A stretch of 55,835 nucleotides of DNA, taken from assembly GCA_003427395.1 (NCBI GenBank), contig BFEA01000068.1:2976319-3032153 (forward strand), given 5' to 3'. This stretch comes from Chara braunii. Taxonomy: Eukaryota; Streptophyta; Charophyceae; Charales; Characeae. This document shows, piece after piece, positions 1 through 9,355 of this stretch. Within the stretch, counting starts at the first letter, position 1; each line of letters begins with the position of its first letter. The position numbers and the translations under genes are program-made. The notes below the pieces were generated by a model. It made no database searches, was not told the DNA's origin, and saw nothing but the letters and a program-made list of their open reading frames with translations.

Positions 1-1740
1 CAAGATTGTGCGTGGTGCAATGTCATCGAATCGTTCATGCCCTGTCGTCGAGTCGAACACGATCCTTCCCTGTCCTCTAGTGGAACAAGATTGTGGGCGG
101 TGCAATGTCATCGAATCGTTCATGATTGTGTGCAGTGCTATGGACCTCGTGCGTCGTGTCCTGGAAGATCGTGCATGGGTTGCGTGCGTGGAATTGTGGC
201 GTGGATTGCGCACATAGATGTTGTGCATTGTGTTGTCGTGCGGCCTGGTTTGTTTCTATTGTTGGGGGGAGCGGGGTGAATAGTTCTATGCTGCTGTTAA
301 TTGTTCTATTGCTGCTGTTGACCGTTGCCCTTGTGCAATGCAGGGCGTCTTTTCTTCACTGTTGCTATGGAGATCTCTAATATGACCCCAACACTTTGGC
401 GTGCACGCAAGGTACACCCTTTCCCACCTTGCGCGCTGTACGTCCGGCAATGTCAGGGCGGCGGAACCTATGAAGGCGCTTGTCCAAAAGACTTCGAATG
501 CGACCCTTGGATGAGAATCCTCCCGTTTGGCGACAAACATTCGGACTCGTGGGAGGAGTGCGAGTGGGTGAACATGACGGAGAGATGCCCGTGGGCGTGC
601 GATTATGAGTTCGCGAATATGTCCGAATTCGGCAAACGCATTTCCGTGTGATTCGATGTGCTGCGTCCCGTGCGTTTGCCGCTACTGTGTAAAAAGTTAA
701 AAATAAGCCGTGTTGTGGGGGTTTTGGACTGCGAATACGTGACAACCTCGCCTCGCACCTGGTGCCGTGTTATGAAACATGAGTTACTCGATTGTGTGCG
801 ACATTCTCCATTCCTCGATCATTATCCGTTGCGATCTTCCGGTCTGTCGCCAGGAGCAGTTTCGTATTGTTGTGTGAGATTGCGTCTGACATACTTTATC
901 TTCTGTAGGGTCCTCTGTATTGCCGTTTCGAGCAAGGCAAGAAACTTGACCGATGTTGTCGTGTATGTATCAAGGAACGAGTTGTCTATGTCCGGGAGGG
1001 ATATGTGTTTAGTTCAAAGAAGGGTAGGTGAGAGACTGGATATCGTGGTGGGTGGCCAGGTGGTGGACGTTGTCACATGGCGCGAGGTCGAGGCTAAAGT
1101 CGTTTCAATTCGGGATGCTATAGGCGCTTCTCACGTCGGGAACTTCGGGTTCGTGCGAATGACATACATTTCGGTGTTTGCTGAGACGGCGCAGCAGCTG
1201 ACCTTCGGATCGCCAATTAGCGTGTTGAATGGCCGCAACGGCGAGATTGTTCCCCGTAGTCGGTAGATAGCCTTCGTCATACTGAATGGCCAAAACGGCA
1301 TACTGAATGGCCGCAATGGCCGCAACGGCGAGATTGTTCCCCGTAGTCGATGGATAGCCTCGTGGAGTTCGCATTGCGATTGTTGTTCTCAATGTGTTAT
1401 TTCGATAACAATACGCGGTATCTGCTAGTTGTTCTCGTCATGCGTTTAGTGGCCAAAGTACACACGTTCGACGTTGTTGTCCTCATATTGTTTTTCGATT
1501 CATTGAAACCCGGGAATGATGACACGTGTTTTTGGTTTGGCTTTGGACACCGACACATCGCTGCCAGCCGAGTGTTTGATTGTTGTTCTCATATTGTGTT
1601 TCCTTTCGGGAAAAAAAACCTCGTTGTTCTGATGTTTTGCGTGCACAAACATTCAGCAGTCATTGTTTCTCCGTGTTAAACAGTGTCTGCGATCTGTTGT
1701 CTTGTTTTCTCGTGATCAAGTGCCCCTCTAGGCACCGTCC
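1..1740. other. Upstream region, no clear gene; short duplications
   Basis: No open frame here looks like a real protein. Two duplications are visible. A ~25-bp piece (gtgcaatgtcatcgaatcg and following bases) occurs at about 16-40 and again at about 101-125. A ~40-bp piece beginning aatggccgcaacggcgag occurs at about 1229-1266 and again at about 1315-1350, with extra short aatggc copies between. The word gtcgagtcgaacacga at about 46-61 is the same word found in the leader (1.8-2.2 kb) and in the coding repeats (7.8-8.2 kb) of the large gene downstream. This region may therefore belong to the same mobile element, but its end cannot be seen. Confidence 0.5.
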
Positions 1741-1784
1741 GCCGACCATTGTGTCGAAGACGACAAACGTCACACAGCACACCC

Positions 1785-2175
1785 CAGTGTCGCTGTCGTG
1801 TTCGACACGATGGCCGCCAGACGGTGCCCGAAGGGGCACTTGATCGACTGTCGAACGGCAGGCAACAGTATCGCTGTCGTGTCGAACACGACGGTTAACT
1901 CCCCTTCAGGCACTGTTTGGCGACCATCGTCTCGAACACGACAGCGACACTGTTATCTGGCGACCAGACGGTGCATGAAGGGCCGCTTGGTCGACTGTCG
2001 CACGGCAGACAACAATGTAGCTGTCGTGTCCAACACAACGGTTGGTCAGCCCGTGCAGTGCCATCGGGTTCGACACGACAGTGACACGACGACACCGCAA
2101 TGTCGCTCTCGTGTCGAATTCAGCAGTACTGGAGGACGTCGTGGCACGGCCGTCGAGTTCGACATGACAGTGAAA
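1785..2175. repeat. Cluster of GTCGTGT-CGA-ACACGAC hairpin words
   Basis: About seven variants of a 17-base near-palindrome (GTCGTGTCGAACACGAC) lie in both orientations at about 1795, 1877, 1930, 2022, 2066, 2112 and 2150. They are embedded in a loosely repeated unit that also contains gccagacggtgcc-like and gtcgactgtcg-like words. The cluster ends about 150 bp before the first ATG of the large gene at 2324, so it could be a promoter or binding region of that gene. The same word recurs inside its coding sequence near 7.8-8.2 kb. The role is inference. Confidence 0.6.
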
Positions 2176-2323
2176 CGACGACGAGCTGGCGGGCTGCGGC
2201 CCGCTTCGTTGCTCTGTGTTCCTGTCTATTCTTGTTCTCAAGTGTTGTGGTGTTTGCACGTTGGCAAAGCAATGACTGCTTTCTCGCTTGTGCGTTTTCT
2301 TCAGTTGGGACTAGCTGCTCGGC

Positions 2324-3364
2324 ATGGATCGGGACGGGAAGCCAAGCAAACGACGTACTAGTACCGGTTCCGGGAGCATGGAGCAATCTTCAAAAAAACT
2401 GAAGGGGACACCGACGGCTGGCGAGGGGGCTGGCGACACACCGGGGTCTAAGGGCCACCGAACCCAGGTGTTGAAGGGTGCACCTTCTACGGGCACTCCT
2501 TCCGCCCATGTTCAAAGTTCGGGACCGGATTCGGCTGTGTTGATGAGTGGTGGGGCTGCGGGTCGAGAAGAGGAGGCTACTGGTCGGCAGGGGAAATCTG
2601 CGATGGACATTGTGCTCAGGCGTAAAAGGTCTGGTGACACGTCCGTTGCAGGTGTGGGAGACGAGGTGCCTGTCGTCGACCACAAAGGCAAGTGTTGGAT
2701 GTTGGACTGGGTGGGTGGAATCGGGGAATGCTCGGGTGGGCTGGTTTTGTACGTGGTGATCAAAGATAACATTGTTCAGATTGGCGGTGTGGTTAAGTGG
2801 AGTGGAGAAAAATCACTGTTTGCCATGTTGGAGTTTACGATGGTCCTTAACGCTAGAGGTGAGCGGATAGCGGATGTCAAACGCGTTGCTCTTCGTTGGG
2901 CCAAACACGCTGGGTACGACACGAGGCTTTATGATATTTTCAATCCGCCCGGGACGGAGAAATTGACGTTGTCGGACCTTCGATCGGTTTTCGCATTCTT
3001 CGACAGACATGTGGTCGCAGGGCATGAGCCGGTGGTGCATGCTTCCGACCGCATATCTGAACCGAAAAGCGTGCTTTCGTCGTCTTTGGAGGCGGCTCCG
3101 TCGTCGAAATCGATCATTATAGGTGCCCGCCCTCCGCCATCACTTCGGACTACGGTTGCTGCAACACGAGTTCCGAAATCTGGGCAGATCGGGGAGAAAG
3201 GTCCGTTTCGCGGCCAAATCGTGTCGTCAGCCCCTGTGAAGCGGAGACCAACATCAACCAAGGAACCCGTTTCCTTGGTCCGCCCGCCGCGCTATGAGTT
3301 GGCCATTCCTGCTGGGCCACAATATTTTGGAGATGACGACGAGGAGAACAACGTAGAAGAATGA
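2324..3364 (+). CDS. N-terminal segment of the large gene, unknown domain
   Basis: This 346-codon open segment starts at the first good ATG after the repeat cluster and ends at a TGA that I read as a decay mutation, because the same frame stays open and charged beyond it. Residues 1-100 are Ser/Gly/Lys-rich and look disordered. Residues about 115-240 look folded, with alternating hydrophobic strands, a WMLDWVGG stretch and a KHAGYDTRLYDIF stretch. Residues 240-346 are again low complexity and end in an acidic DDDEENNVEE tail. I do not recognise the folded part. Two basic clusters (KPSKRR near the start and KKLK) could act in nuclear import. Confidence 0.55.
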   Translation: MDRDGKPSKRRTSTGSGSMEQSSKKLKGTPTAGEGAGDTPGSKGHRTQVLKGAPSTGTPSAHVQSSGPDSAVLMSGGAAGREEEATGRQGKSAMDIVLRRKRSGDTSVAGVGDEVPVVDHKGKCWMLDWVGGIGECSGGLVLYVVIKDNIVQIGGVVKWSGEKSLFAMLEFTMVLNARGERIADVKRVALRWAKHAGYDTRLYDIFNPPGTEKLTLSDLRSVFAFFDRHVVAGHEPVVHASDRISEPKSVLSSSLEAAPSSKSIIIGARPPPSLRTTVAATRVPKSGQIGEKGPFRGQIVSSAPVKRRPTSTKEPVSLVRPPRYELAIPAGPQYFGDDDEENNVEE

Positions 3365-4033
3365 GAGCGCGATGAAGAACGCGAGGAATATGAGGAGGGT
3401 GGCGGAGAAGAGGAAGTAGAGAGTGAGCACACAATCAGCGAGAGGGGTAGGCCGGGCGAGTTGGAGGGTCGTCCAGGGGTTGAGTATGAGGATGAAGGGC
3501 AAGAAGAGGAAACGACCAGCGAGGGAGGGTATGCAGATGTGCATCGGGGTTCCAAACGAACGCAGCTGCTCGCGCCGGGTCATGGGCATTGGGAAGCAGA
3601 TCCAGGGCGCGGGGAAATGCACCGCAAAGTTGGGGTCGAGCCGGTGCATGCCGATGCAGTCCGACTAGCTGAGAAGAAAAGGAAGATGAGGCAAGAGATG
3701 AGAAGTGCTATGGACAGTAAGAAAACCAAGCAGGAGGGGGAAGCCAAGCAAGAGGAGGGCAAACGCAAGTTGAAAATGCTGGCAGTTGGCCGTCCAACGT
3801 ACACGGGAGGTTGGGGAGGCCATGAAGAAAAAACGGCAGCCAAGGAAAAAAGTAGCGAAGGGAGGTGTGATGAAAAAACTTCCGTTTTTCCACCGGACCA
3901 GCCACAGTCGGATGAAGACGTTGTGGGCAAGACAGTCACCAGACCGCCCGGTTTGCAGATTCTGCCGCCTGGGAATTCTTCTGGTCATCTGAGCAAAGGC
4001 TTCTTCCTTGAGTTCGACGAGAATGGTAAATAG
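3365..4033 (+). pseudogene. Charged linker segment of the large gene
   Basis: This is the same reading frame as the preceding segment, open from the TGA at 3362 to a TAG at 4031. The translation is strongly acidic first (many Glu in runs) and then basic (KKRKMRQEM and KKTKQEGEAKQ). This is typical of a disordered or coiled-coil linker between folded domains. It ends in a Pro-rich piece (PPGLQILPPGNSSG). The downstream ParB-like segment begins nine bases after the TAG in the same frame, so the two were very probably continuous. No enzymatic motif is visible. Confidence 0.5.
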
Positions 4034-4042
4034 AGGCCGGAA

Positions 4043-4831
4043 ATGCAGTTCATTTCTGTCAAGTTGGACAGGATTCTGGATATCCCTGATGAGGAATTTA
4101 GATATAATCAACGCTTCCTCGATCAGGAGTTTATTGATGACCTTTACAAAACAATGGTTGAGTCGGGTGAGGAAGCTATCAGAGAGAGAACGACCGGGGC
4201 GGCACGGGTGAATGTATGTGCATTGTACGAGAAGCCTGTCCTTTTGTTGATTGGGCTACATGATACAATGCATACTGACGCTTCCGGTACGAATGTGAGG
4301 GCGAGAAGAGTGACACCCGGTGAATTCGATCTCCAATCCGTGCGCAAGTACTACTGGTACCCTCTCAGTGGTCAACACAATGTTGCGGCGGCGAGGAAAT
4401 GTTCTCAAGAACGCCCTGACATCGCCCGTGAGCTTCGTTTGGATTGCTGGACTGCAAGGCCTGTTTACTATCCGGATAGGAGCATGGAGAATTACTGCAC
4501 CTTGAGCACTTTTCAAAATGCGAAGCACAAATGGAATACTCCTCCGCACCAGATTGCTATCGTTAAGAACATACAAAAGTTGTGGCAAGCAGCCAGTCGT
4601 CCAGAAGCTATAGGCGGATCTGCTGCAGACGTCAAAAATAAGGATTACAGAGAGTTTGCGGCGATGGCTCTGCGCGCGACCGGGAGTGATCATTTGGTTA
4701 TTCTTTCACTTCAGGCTTGGAGCAAGGAGTGGTCCGACTTCCTCGGGCCTTACATGGTCTTGGCAAGGGCGACGGACGATGTGTTCGGCAAGGTGCAACA
4801 AGTGGACAGTTGTTGGGAAGAGATGGTGTGA
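4043..4831 (+). CDS. ParB-like (ParB/Srx N-terminal fold) segment
   Basis: This open segment has 262 codons. Residues about 100-120 read YYWYPLSGQHNVAAARK, which fits the ParB box in which a Gly-x-His-x-x-x-Ala-Ala core (G-HR-AA) binds and hydrolyses nucleotide. The match here is L108-S-G-Q-H-N. It is followed, as in ParB domains, by a variable strand (ARPVYYPDR) and a helical region (STFQNAKHKWNTPPHQ). In bacteria and phages this domain segregates DNA, cleaves DNA, or is fused to a DNA methylase. The Arg normally after the His is Asn here. The frame ends at a TGA that a one-base shift bypasses (KPAIKQGEPGKAPRP follows in frame 1). The assignment rests on the motif and its surroundings, not on an alignment. 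Confidence 0.5.
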   Translation: MQFISVKLDRILDIPDEEFRYNQRFLDQEFIDDLYKTMVESGEEAIRERTTGAARVNVCALYEKPVLLLIGLHDTMHTDASGTNVRARRVTPGEFDLQSVRKYYWYPLSGQHNVAAARKCSQERPDIARELRLDCWTARPVYYPDRSMENYCTLSTFQNAKHKWNTPPHQIAIVKNIQKLWQAASRPEAIGGSAADVKNKDYREFAAMALRATGSDHLVILSLQAWSKEWSDFLGPYMVLARATDDVFGKVQQVDSCWEEMV

Positions 4832-5501
4832 AGCCTGCCATCAAACAAGGTGAACCGGGGAAAGCGCCGAGACCTGGCCCCGGATTCGAGTTGGAAAAAA
4901 GAGTCAGGGTTCCAGTGCACTTGATTCAGGGTACTACAGGACCTGGTTACCTCGTGGTTGTGCGCGATCCGGATGTCAGATCATGAAAGGCTATGTCTAC
5001 GTAGGGGAGGCGTGAGAGGCTTCAGTTGTTGCGAGACATTTTCGCGGAAAGTGTCATACTGGCTCCAAGGCTAAGTAAAGTTGCTCACACTGCCGGGAAA
5101 CATTCGATGGAGACATACGTGGAAATGGTGAAGCAAGAAAGAGCAATGTTGAGAATGTTTCACTACTTCGTCTTCATTTCGGACCCTCATAACAAGCCGT
5201 CAGAGTGGAAGCAACCATTCTTCTACAACCTTTCTGATTTGTTCGCTAAGTATTGTGATCAAGGATTGACATCGGAGAGGTGGATCGACCAGCGACGGCA
5301 TTTCAAAGAAACACGTTGGGTGCGGTCATTTCCGGCTACACTTGGAGGCGAGGGTGAGAAAGGAGAGGAGGGTTTCAAGAAAACAAAATCGCTTGCAAAC
5401 ATATGCCCCGAAGAGTTCATTCAATTTGTCAACAAGTTGTTGCGTAGATCTGAAACTGGGGGTTCGCATAGCATTCGTATGTCGGGACAAGCGATATATA
5501 T
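4832..5501 (+). pseudogene. Middle segment of the large gene, between ParB-like and MTase-like parts
   Basis: After a frameshift near 4820 coding continues in frame 1. It runs to a TGA at 4984, reopens after a TAG at 4999, and continues to about 5500. Visible stretches include VPVHLIQGTTGPGYLVVV, RAMLRMFHYFVFISDPH and RWIDQRRHFKETRW. The aromatic-rich, mixed-charge composition is that of a folded globular protein. At 5490-5510 an (AT)n run encodes IYIYI, and the frame shifts back to frame 2 there, so slippage in the dinucleotide run is the obvious cause. No known family was recognised. Confidence 0.5.
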
Positions 5502-6403
5502 ATATATATTTCCAGAAACAGGACGTGACATCTGTATTCGTGCCGTTCCAGTGGGAACCGAGCGATGTTTCAGACGAGATGGATTGCAAGGAGATGTTTA
5601 GAGCCGTCTGACACCTGACGTGCCACACAGCCGTCCTGGATTTGTGCCGCCTGACCCAGATGGGTGCGTGGATTGAACAAGTGTTTGATGGACTCAAGAA
5701 GTTCATGGACAAACTTCGCGACGATTATTGGACATTGTTGTGCTTCATTCCACGCCCTTGCGAGTTCACATTCTTGAGGCGAGTCGCGATGTGGGACATT
5801 CACATGGATCTTCTCAAATGGACTCGTCTACAACAAACAAAGGGGAAAGTGGCATATAAAGTTGCAAACTTGCCTTTGGAGGACACAGACAAAATTGTGG
5901 TCATCATGTACTCCAACGACGAGGATTTTCATCGTAACACTATTCCCTTGTTTGAAGATATTAAAGTTGCAGGTCCATTATCTTCCGAGCGGGTGGCTGA
6001 CATATCGGCACTTGTGCGGAGAGAGAGAAAACCGAAGATGTTGACTAATATCGTGGAGAAGAACTTTCTACCATCAAAGTGGAAAATGGCAGGTATGAAT
6101 CCACCGGAGAAAGTGGTCTATGATGGTATGGAAAGGGAGCCGAATGCGATGGTGGAGACATTGGAGCATTTTTGTCTTGCGAATGAGGCTGTCGTTTTCC
6201 TCGGGAAAGGTCATGTGGGATTGGTTTGGGAGCTGTTAAAGAGTCACCGTCATTGCATTGTGCTGGAAGGGGAGGGTATGAAGTTCGAGTTCCTCACTCA
6301 GTTCATTGACAAGATGGTCAAAACTCGAGATTACTACGCCAACTTTACTAAGCCGCCTCCTCGACATGATGAAGGGCGTGATCTCGTCTACAAGGTTGGC
6401 TAA
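5502..6403 (+). pseudogene. DNA methyltransferase-like C-terminal half
   Basis: Frame 2 coding resumes after the (AT)n run, crosses one TGA at 5609 and runs open to 6403. Near its end (6147-6330) it reads NAMVETLEHFCLANEAVVFLG, then KGH, then a helix, then HRHCIVLEGE and a further helix. That order is the C-terminal module of beta-type DNA N6-adenine/N4-cytosine methyltransferases: a helix, a strand ending in F-x-G-x-G that binds S-adenosylmethionine (here FLGKGH), and a second strand ending in Glu. The catalytic DPPY/DPPW motif expected upstream is not present. The nearest equivalent is LDLCR at about 5636-5650. It may be a non-catalytic relative. An alternative is an unrelated Rossmann-like fold. 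Confidence 0.4.
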
Positions 6404-7063
6404 AACGTGGTCAATATTTGAGAGTTTCTCTTCGAAACAAAGCCGCAAGACACAGGGGAACATACTTATGTCCTCAGAAGAAGAAAAGTGGAGAAGCTCT
6501 TGAGGGGTTATCATGAAGCACCATCGGAGAGGGAGATTTCATTTCTCGACCGCTTGGAGACAATGTACTTCGACCAACAAATCGGGGCATTTACAATCGC
6601 AGGTTATGCGACTTGTTTTGTGGATGGTGAGGACTTTGATGCCGACGACTCAGAAGAAGAGAGTGTTGATGGCACTTTGCAAGCGNCTTTGACAGCTGAG
6701 AGGCAAAGAGCTTGTAGCCCGGCTTCGCATTCGCAGAGAATGGGTGTTCCAGGCACATCGTCCGGTTCTGGAGGAGCTTCGAGCATAGCGGTTTCAACGG
6801 ATCAGTTAATGACTCCGCCCTCGACTTCTTCTATTGTTACACCGACTCAGATGGCGGGCAATACGATGACGGTGGCATCAGGAGGCAGTCTGGATCCGAC
6901 TGTTCTAGCAATGCTCTCCCCAGAGTTGGTGGCAACTCTGGCACCATTTGCACACAGCCCAAGTACTATTATGGAATTGCTACGCTCTCGAACTCCACAA
7001 CAACCTCCACTTGATGAGCCTTTGGAGTACGAGATTGAAGACACAATCCCTGCAAACATTTGA
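6404..7063 (+). pseudogene. Ser/Thr/Pro-rich segment of the large gene
   Basis: This is in the same frame as the MTase-like part, with two early stops (6401 and about 6416) and then open to 7063. The first 60 residues look folded (EREISFLDRLETMYFDQQIG). The rest is Ser/Thr/Gly/Pro-rich, with ELVATLAPFAHSPSTIMELL as the only hydrophobic helix, and looks disordered. Base 6686 is an unresolved N within a codon. The TGA at 7061 is followed 19 bases later by further coding in the same frame, so it may also be a decay mutation. No function can be given. Confidence 0.45.
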
Positions 7064-7081
7064 CTGCTTCCGGGGCCTATA

Positions 7082-7360
7082 GTGTGCCGAGACGATTATA
7101 CGGTGACGGATGATGCCACATGGGGTCATCACATTATATGGCACCCCCAACATTTCCAACCTGCATTGGCGAGAGGAAGGTGGGTTATGGCTATAAAAGA
7201 AGAAGGGGAATGGCAGTTTCGTCTCCATAGACGTATGTCAGGATCGAACTTTCTGAAACATGCCCAAAATCAGATTGCCAAGCGACTCCTGCGACTTAAT
7301 CCGGAGGTTTCTCAATCAAGACTAGATGTAAGAATTGAAGAAATTTTCAAGAGTTCAAAA
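7082..7360 (+). pseudogene. Short folded-looking segment of the large gene
   Basis: Frame 2 coding of ~90 residues (for example TWGHHIIWHPQHFQPALARG and VMAIKEEGEWQFRLHRRM) comes before a frameshift at about 7340-7360. Downstream of it, frame 1 gives the natural continuation (QWLKYLEEFYDRQTSP, then YYWHVREDLGERKKSSGGG), which runs into the Gly/Ser-rich region. Frame 2 stays open further, to 7891, but its composition there (repeated ARDQDR and VVQLSKG) is that of an out-of-frame reading. I therefore end the segment at the shift. Confidence 0.45.
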
Positions 7361-8583
7361 CATCGCAGTGGCTTAAGTATCTGGAAGAGTTCTATGATAG
7401 ACAAACCAGCCCGGCTTATGGATATTATTGGCATGTCAGAGAAGACCTTGGGGAGAGGAAAAAATCAAGCGGCGGAGGTGACCATGGCAAGGGATCCGGA
7501 TCGAGCGGAGGTGCGCATGGCAAAGGATTGCGATCGGGGAGCGGTGCAAGTGACAAGGGTACGGAACCGTATGACGGTGCAAGCGGCAAGGACGCAAGTC
7601 GTGGGGAACGGCAACAAACCGAAAAGTCTAAGGGGCGTCAAGCAACAAAAGGCAAGGGATCAACACCAAGCGGCGGTGGGCATGGCAAACCTACAGGACC
7701 AAGCGACGGTGGTTCAACTATCGAAGGGTCTCAGGGGCCTCAAGAAACAGAGCGCAAGGGATCAGGATCGAGTGGTGGTTCAACTGTCGAAGGGTCCCAC
7801 GGTCGAGTCGAACACGACAGTGGCCTCGCATTGGAGCATTCCCGGCTTGACCAAGCAAAGAGTCACACAGTCGAGTCGAACCCGACAGTGAGATCGGAAA
7901 CGATCGCGGGTGCGACTGGCAAGGCTTTGGGACTATGGGGGGGCAGTACAACTATCGGTGGTGCTTCACCTGTCAAAGAGTCACACGGTTGTGTCGAACA
8001 CGACACTCGTCTAGCATTCGAGCGCTCGCGGCTTGACCAAGCGAAGAAACTCACTGTTGAGTCGAACCTGACAGTGGGATTGGGATCAATCGCCAGTACA
8101 AGTGGCAAGGCTTCGGGACCAATCGATGTTGTTTCACCTGTCGAAGGGTCACACTGTCAAGTCGAACACGACAGGGGTCCACTATTGGAGCGCTCCCAAC
8201 TTGACCGAGCGGAGAAACTCGTGGTTGAGTCCAATCCGACACAGCAATGGGGATCGATTGCTGGTGCGAGTGCTAAAACTTCAGGACGAAAAGGCGGTGT
8301 GAGTTGCAAGGGCGTGAGTACAGCTGACCAAGTTTGGGCGACTACGATACTACTGGGCGATAGTATCGTGATGGAAGTGGATATTACTGGTACACTCACG
8401 GAATTGCAGATGTCGTCGTCGACGATGCCAGTCGAAGTAAGCGGCACTTTCCAGGACACTTTTGATGGCGTAAAGGAGAAAGAAACTCTCCATGTACAGG
8501 GCATCGAAAAGGATGAAGGACATATAGTACTAAGTACACCGGAGCAAGCTGTACTTGTACAACCTCAACAAACGCTTGAATAA
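7361..8583 (+). CDS. Gly/Ser-rich region with three ~60-residue tandem repeats
   Basis: Frame 1 is open to a TAA at 8581. The first 140 residues are Gly/Ser/Lys-rich repeats (GGGDHGKGSGSSGGAHGKG). Three copies of a larger unit follow, starting at about 7780, 7966 and 8134, with periods of 186 and 168 bp (62 and 56 residues). Each contains VEHD, then LERSRLDQA-like, then VESNPT-like words. The DNA under these repeats carries the GTCGAACACGAC word also found in the gene's leader. After the repeats, about 8300-8580, the sequence looks folded (TILLGDSIVMEVDITGTL). The repeats are probably a flexible spacer. The length change between units shows they still expand and contract. Confidence 0.5.
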
Positions 8584-9355
8584 CCTCAAACACCACAGTC
8601 TGCTAACCTCATGATAGCTATCGAGGAATCTCATATCGCGCCATTGCATATGGAAGGTGTGACAGAAGGTCGTGTTGAAGTGAAACTGAGAGTTAGCCAT
8701 CGAGGTGAACACTTTCTTATCTTAGGAGCAATATCTAATACTATATGCGGATTAGTGGGTACATCACATACACTCATCTCTGATTGTGTCGATCCCTCAG
8801 ATGTATTATTTATTTACCTAGCTTTGGAATTGTGCGTTTTATGAAGAGAAATACTGCAATTGTTTTGTATGAAGACTTAGTGCAATTGCCATATATTTTG
8901 TATTGGTATTCATGAGTCAGTTTCAACAACGGAAAGTCGGACTTATAACTCATTATGTTTTATTTTGTCAATCATACAGGGCGACGAAAAGAACTGTGGA
9001 AAACAACACATGTACACTCGCAAAGGAAGAGAGAGAAGAATATCATTCGTCGTGGCTTGCAAGCTTTGTCAACTTTGTCGTTATTGCCAAAAAATGAGAG
9101 AAGAAGTCGTACACCCATGACATTTCCATCTGTGAAGTCAACTGCCTTAAGGATGTTTAAAGTTGTTGGAATAAGCCTCACAGAAGGGAAGAAATTGCAT
9201 CGCGCAGGTTGCAGTTTATCTTTTATAGATAGCAACACTGATGACGAAACAGATACACAACCAACAACATGAGCTCATATCTATGTAGTCTATCACTTGT
9301 TTTTATGTGAAGTCTTAGTCGCTCTATTGTTGTTTATATGTGTGTTTGTATGCAG
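8584..9355 (+). other. Region with candidate introns between repeat segment and protease domain
   Basis: Coding-like sequence continues past the TAA at 8581 in frame 1 (IAIEESHIAPLHMEGVTEGR), up to about 8690. AT-rich sequence follows, then a good acceptor (atcatacag, ending at 8979). A basic open stretch occupies 8980-9268 (RSRTPMTFPSVKSTALRMF). A second AT-rich piece ends in another acceptor (tgtatgcag, ending at 9355), just before the protease exon. I read these as two introns, but the donors are not clear. The basic stretch may be a nuclear-localisation or DNA-binding segment. No function is recognised. Confidence 0.35.

Noticed and set aside
1798-2361. Plus-strand 187-codon frame before the large gene
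   Set aside because: It is made of the repeated GTCGAACACGAC words and is open in several frames on both strands; no domain.
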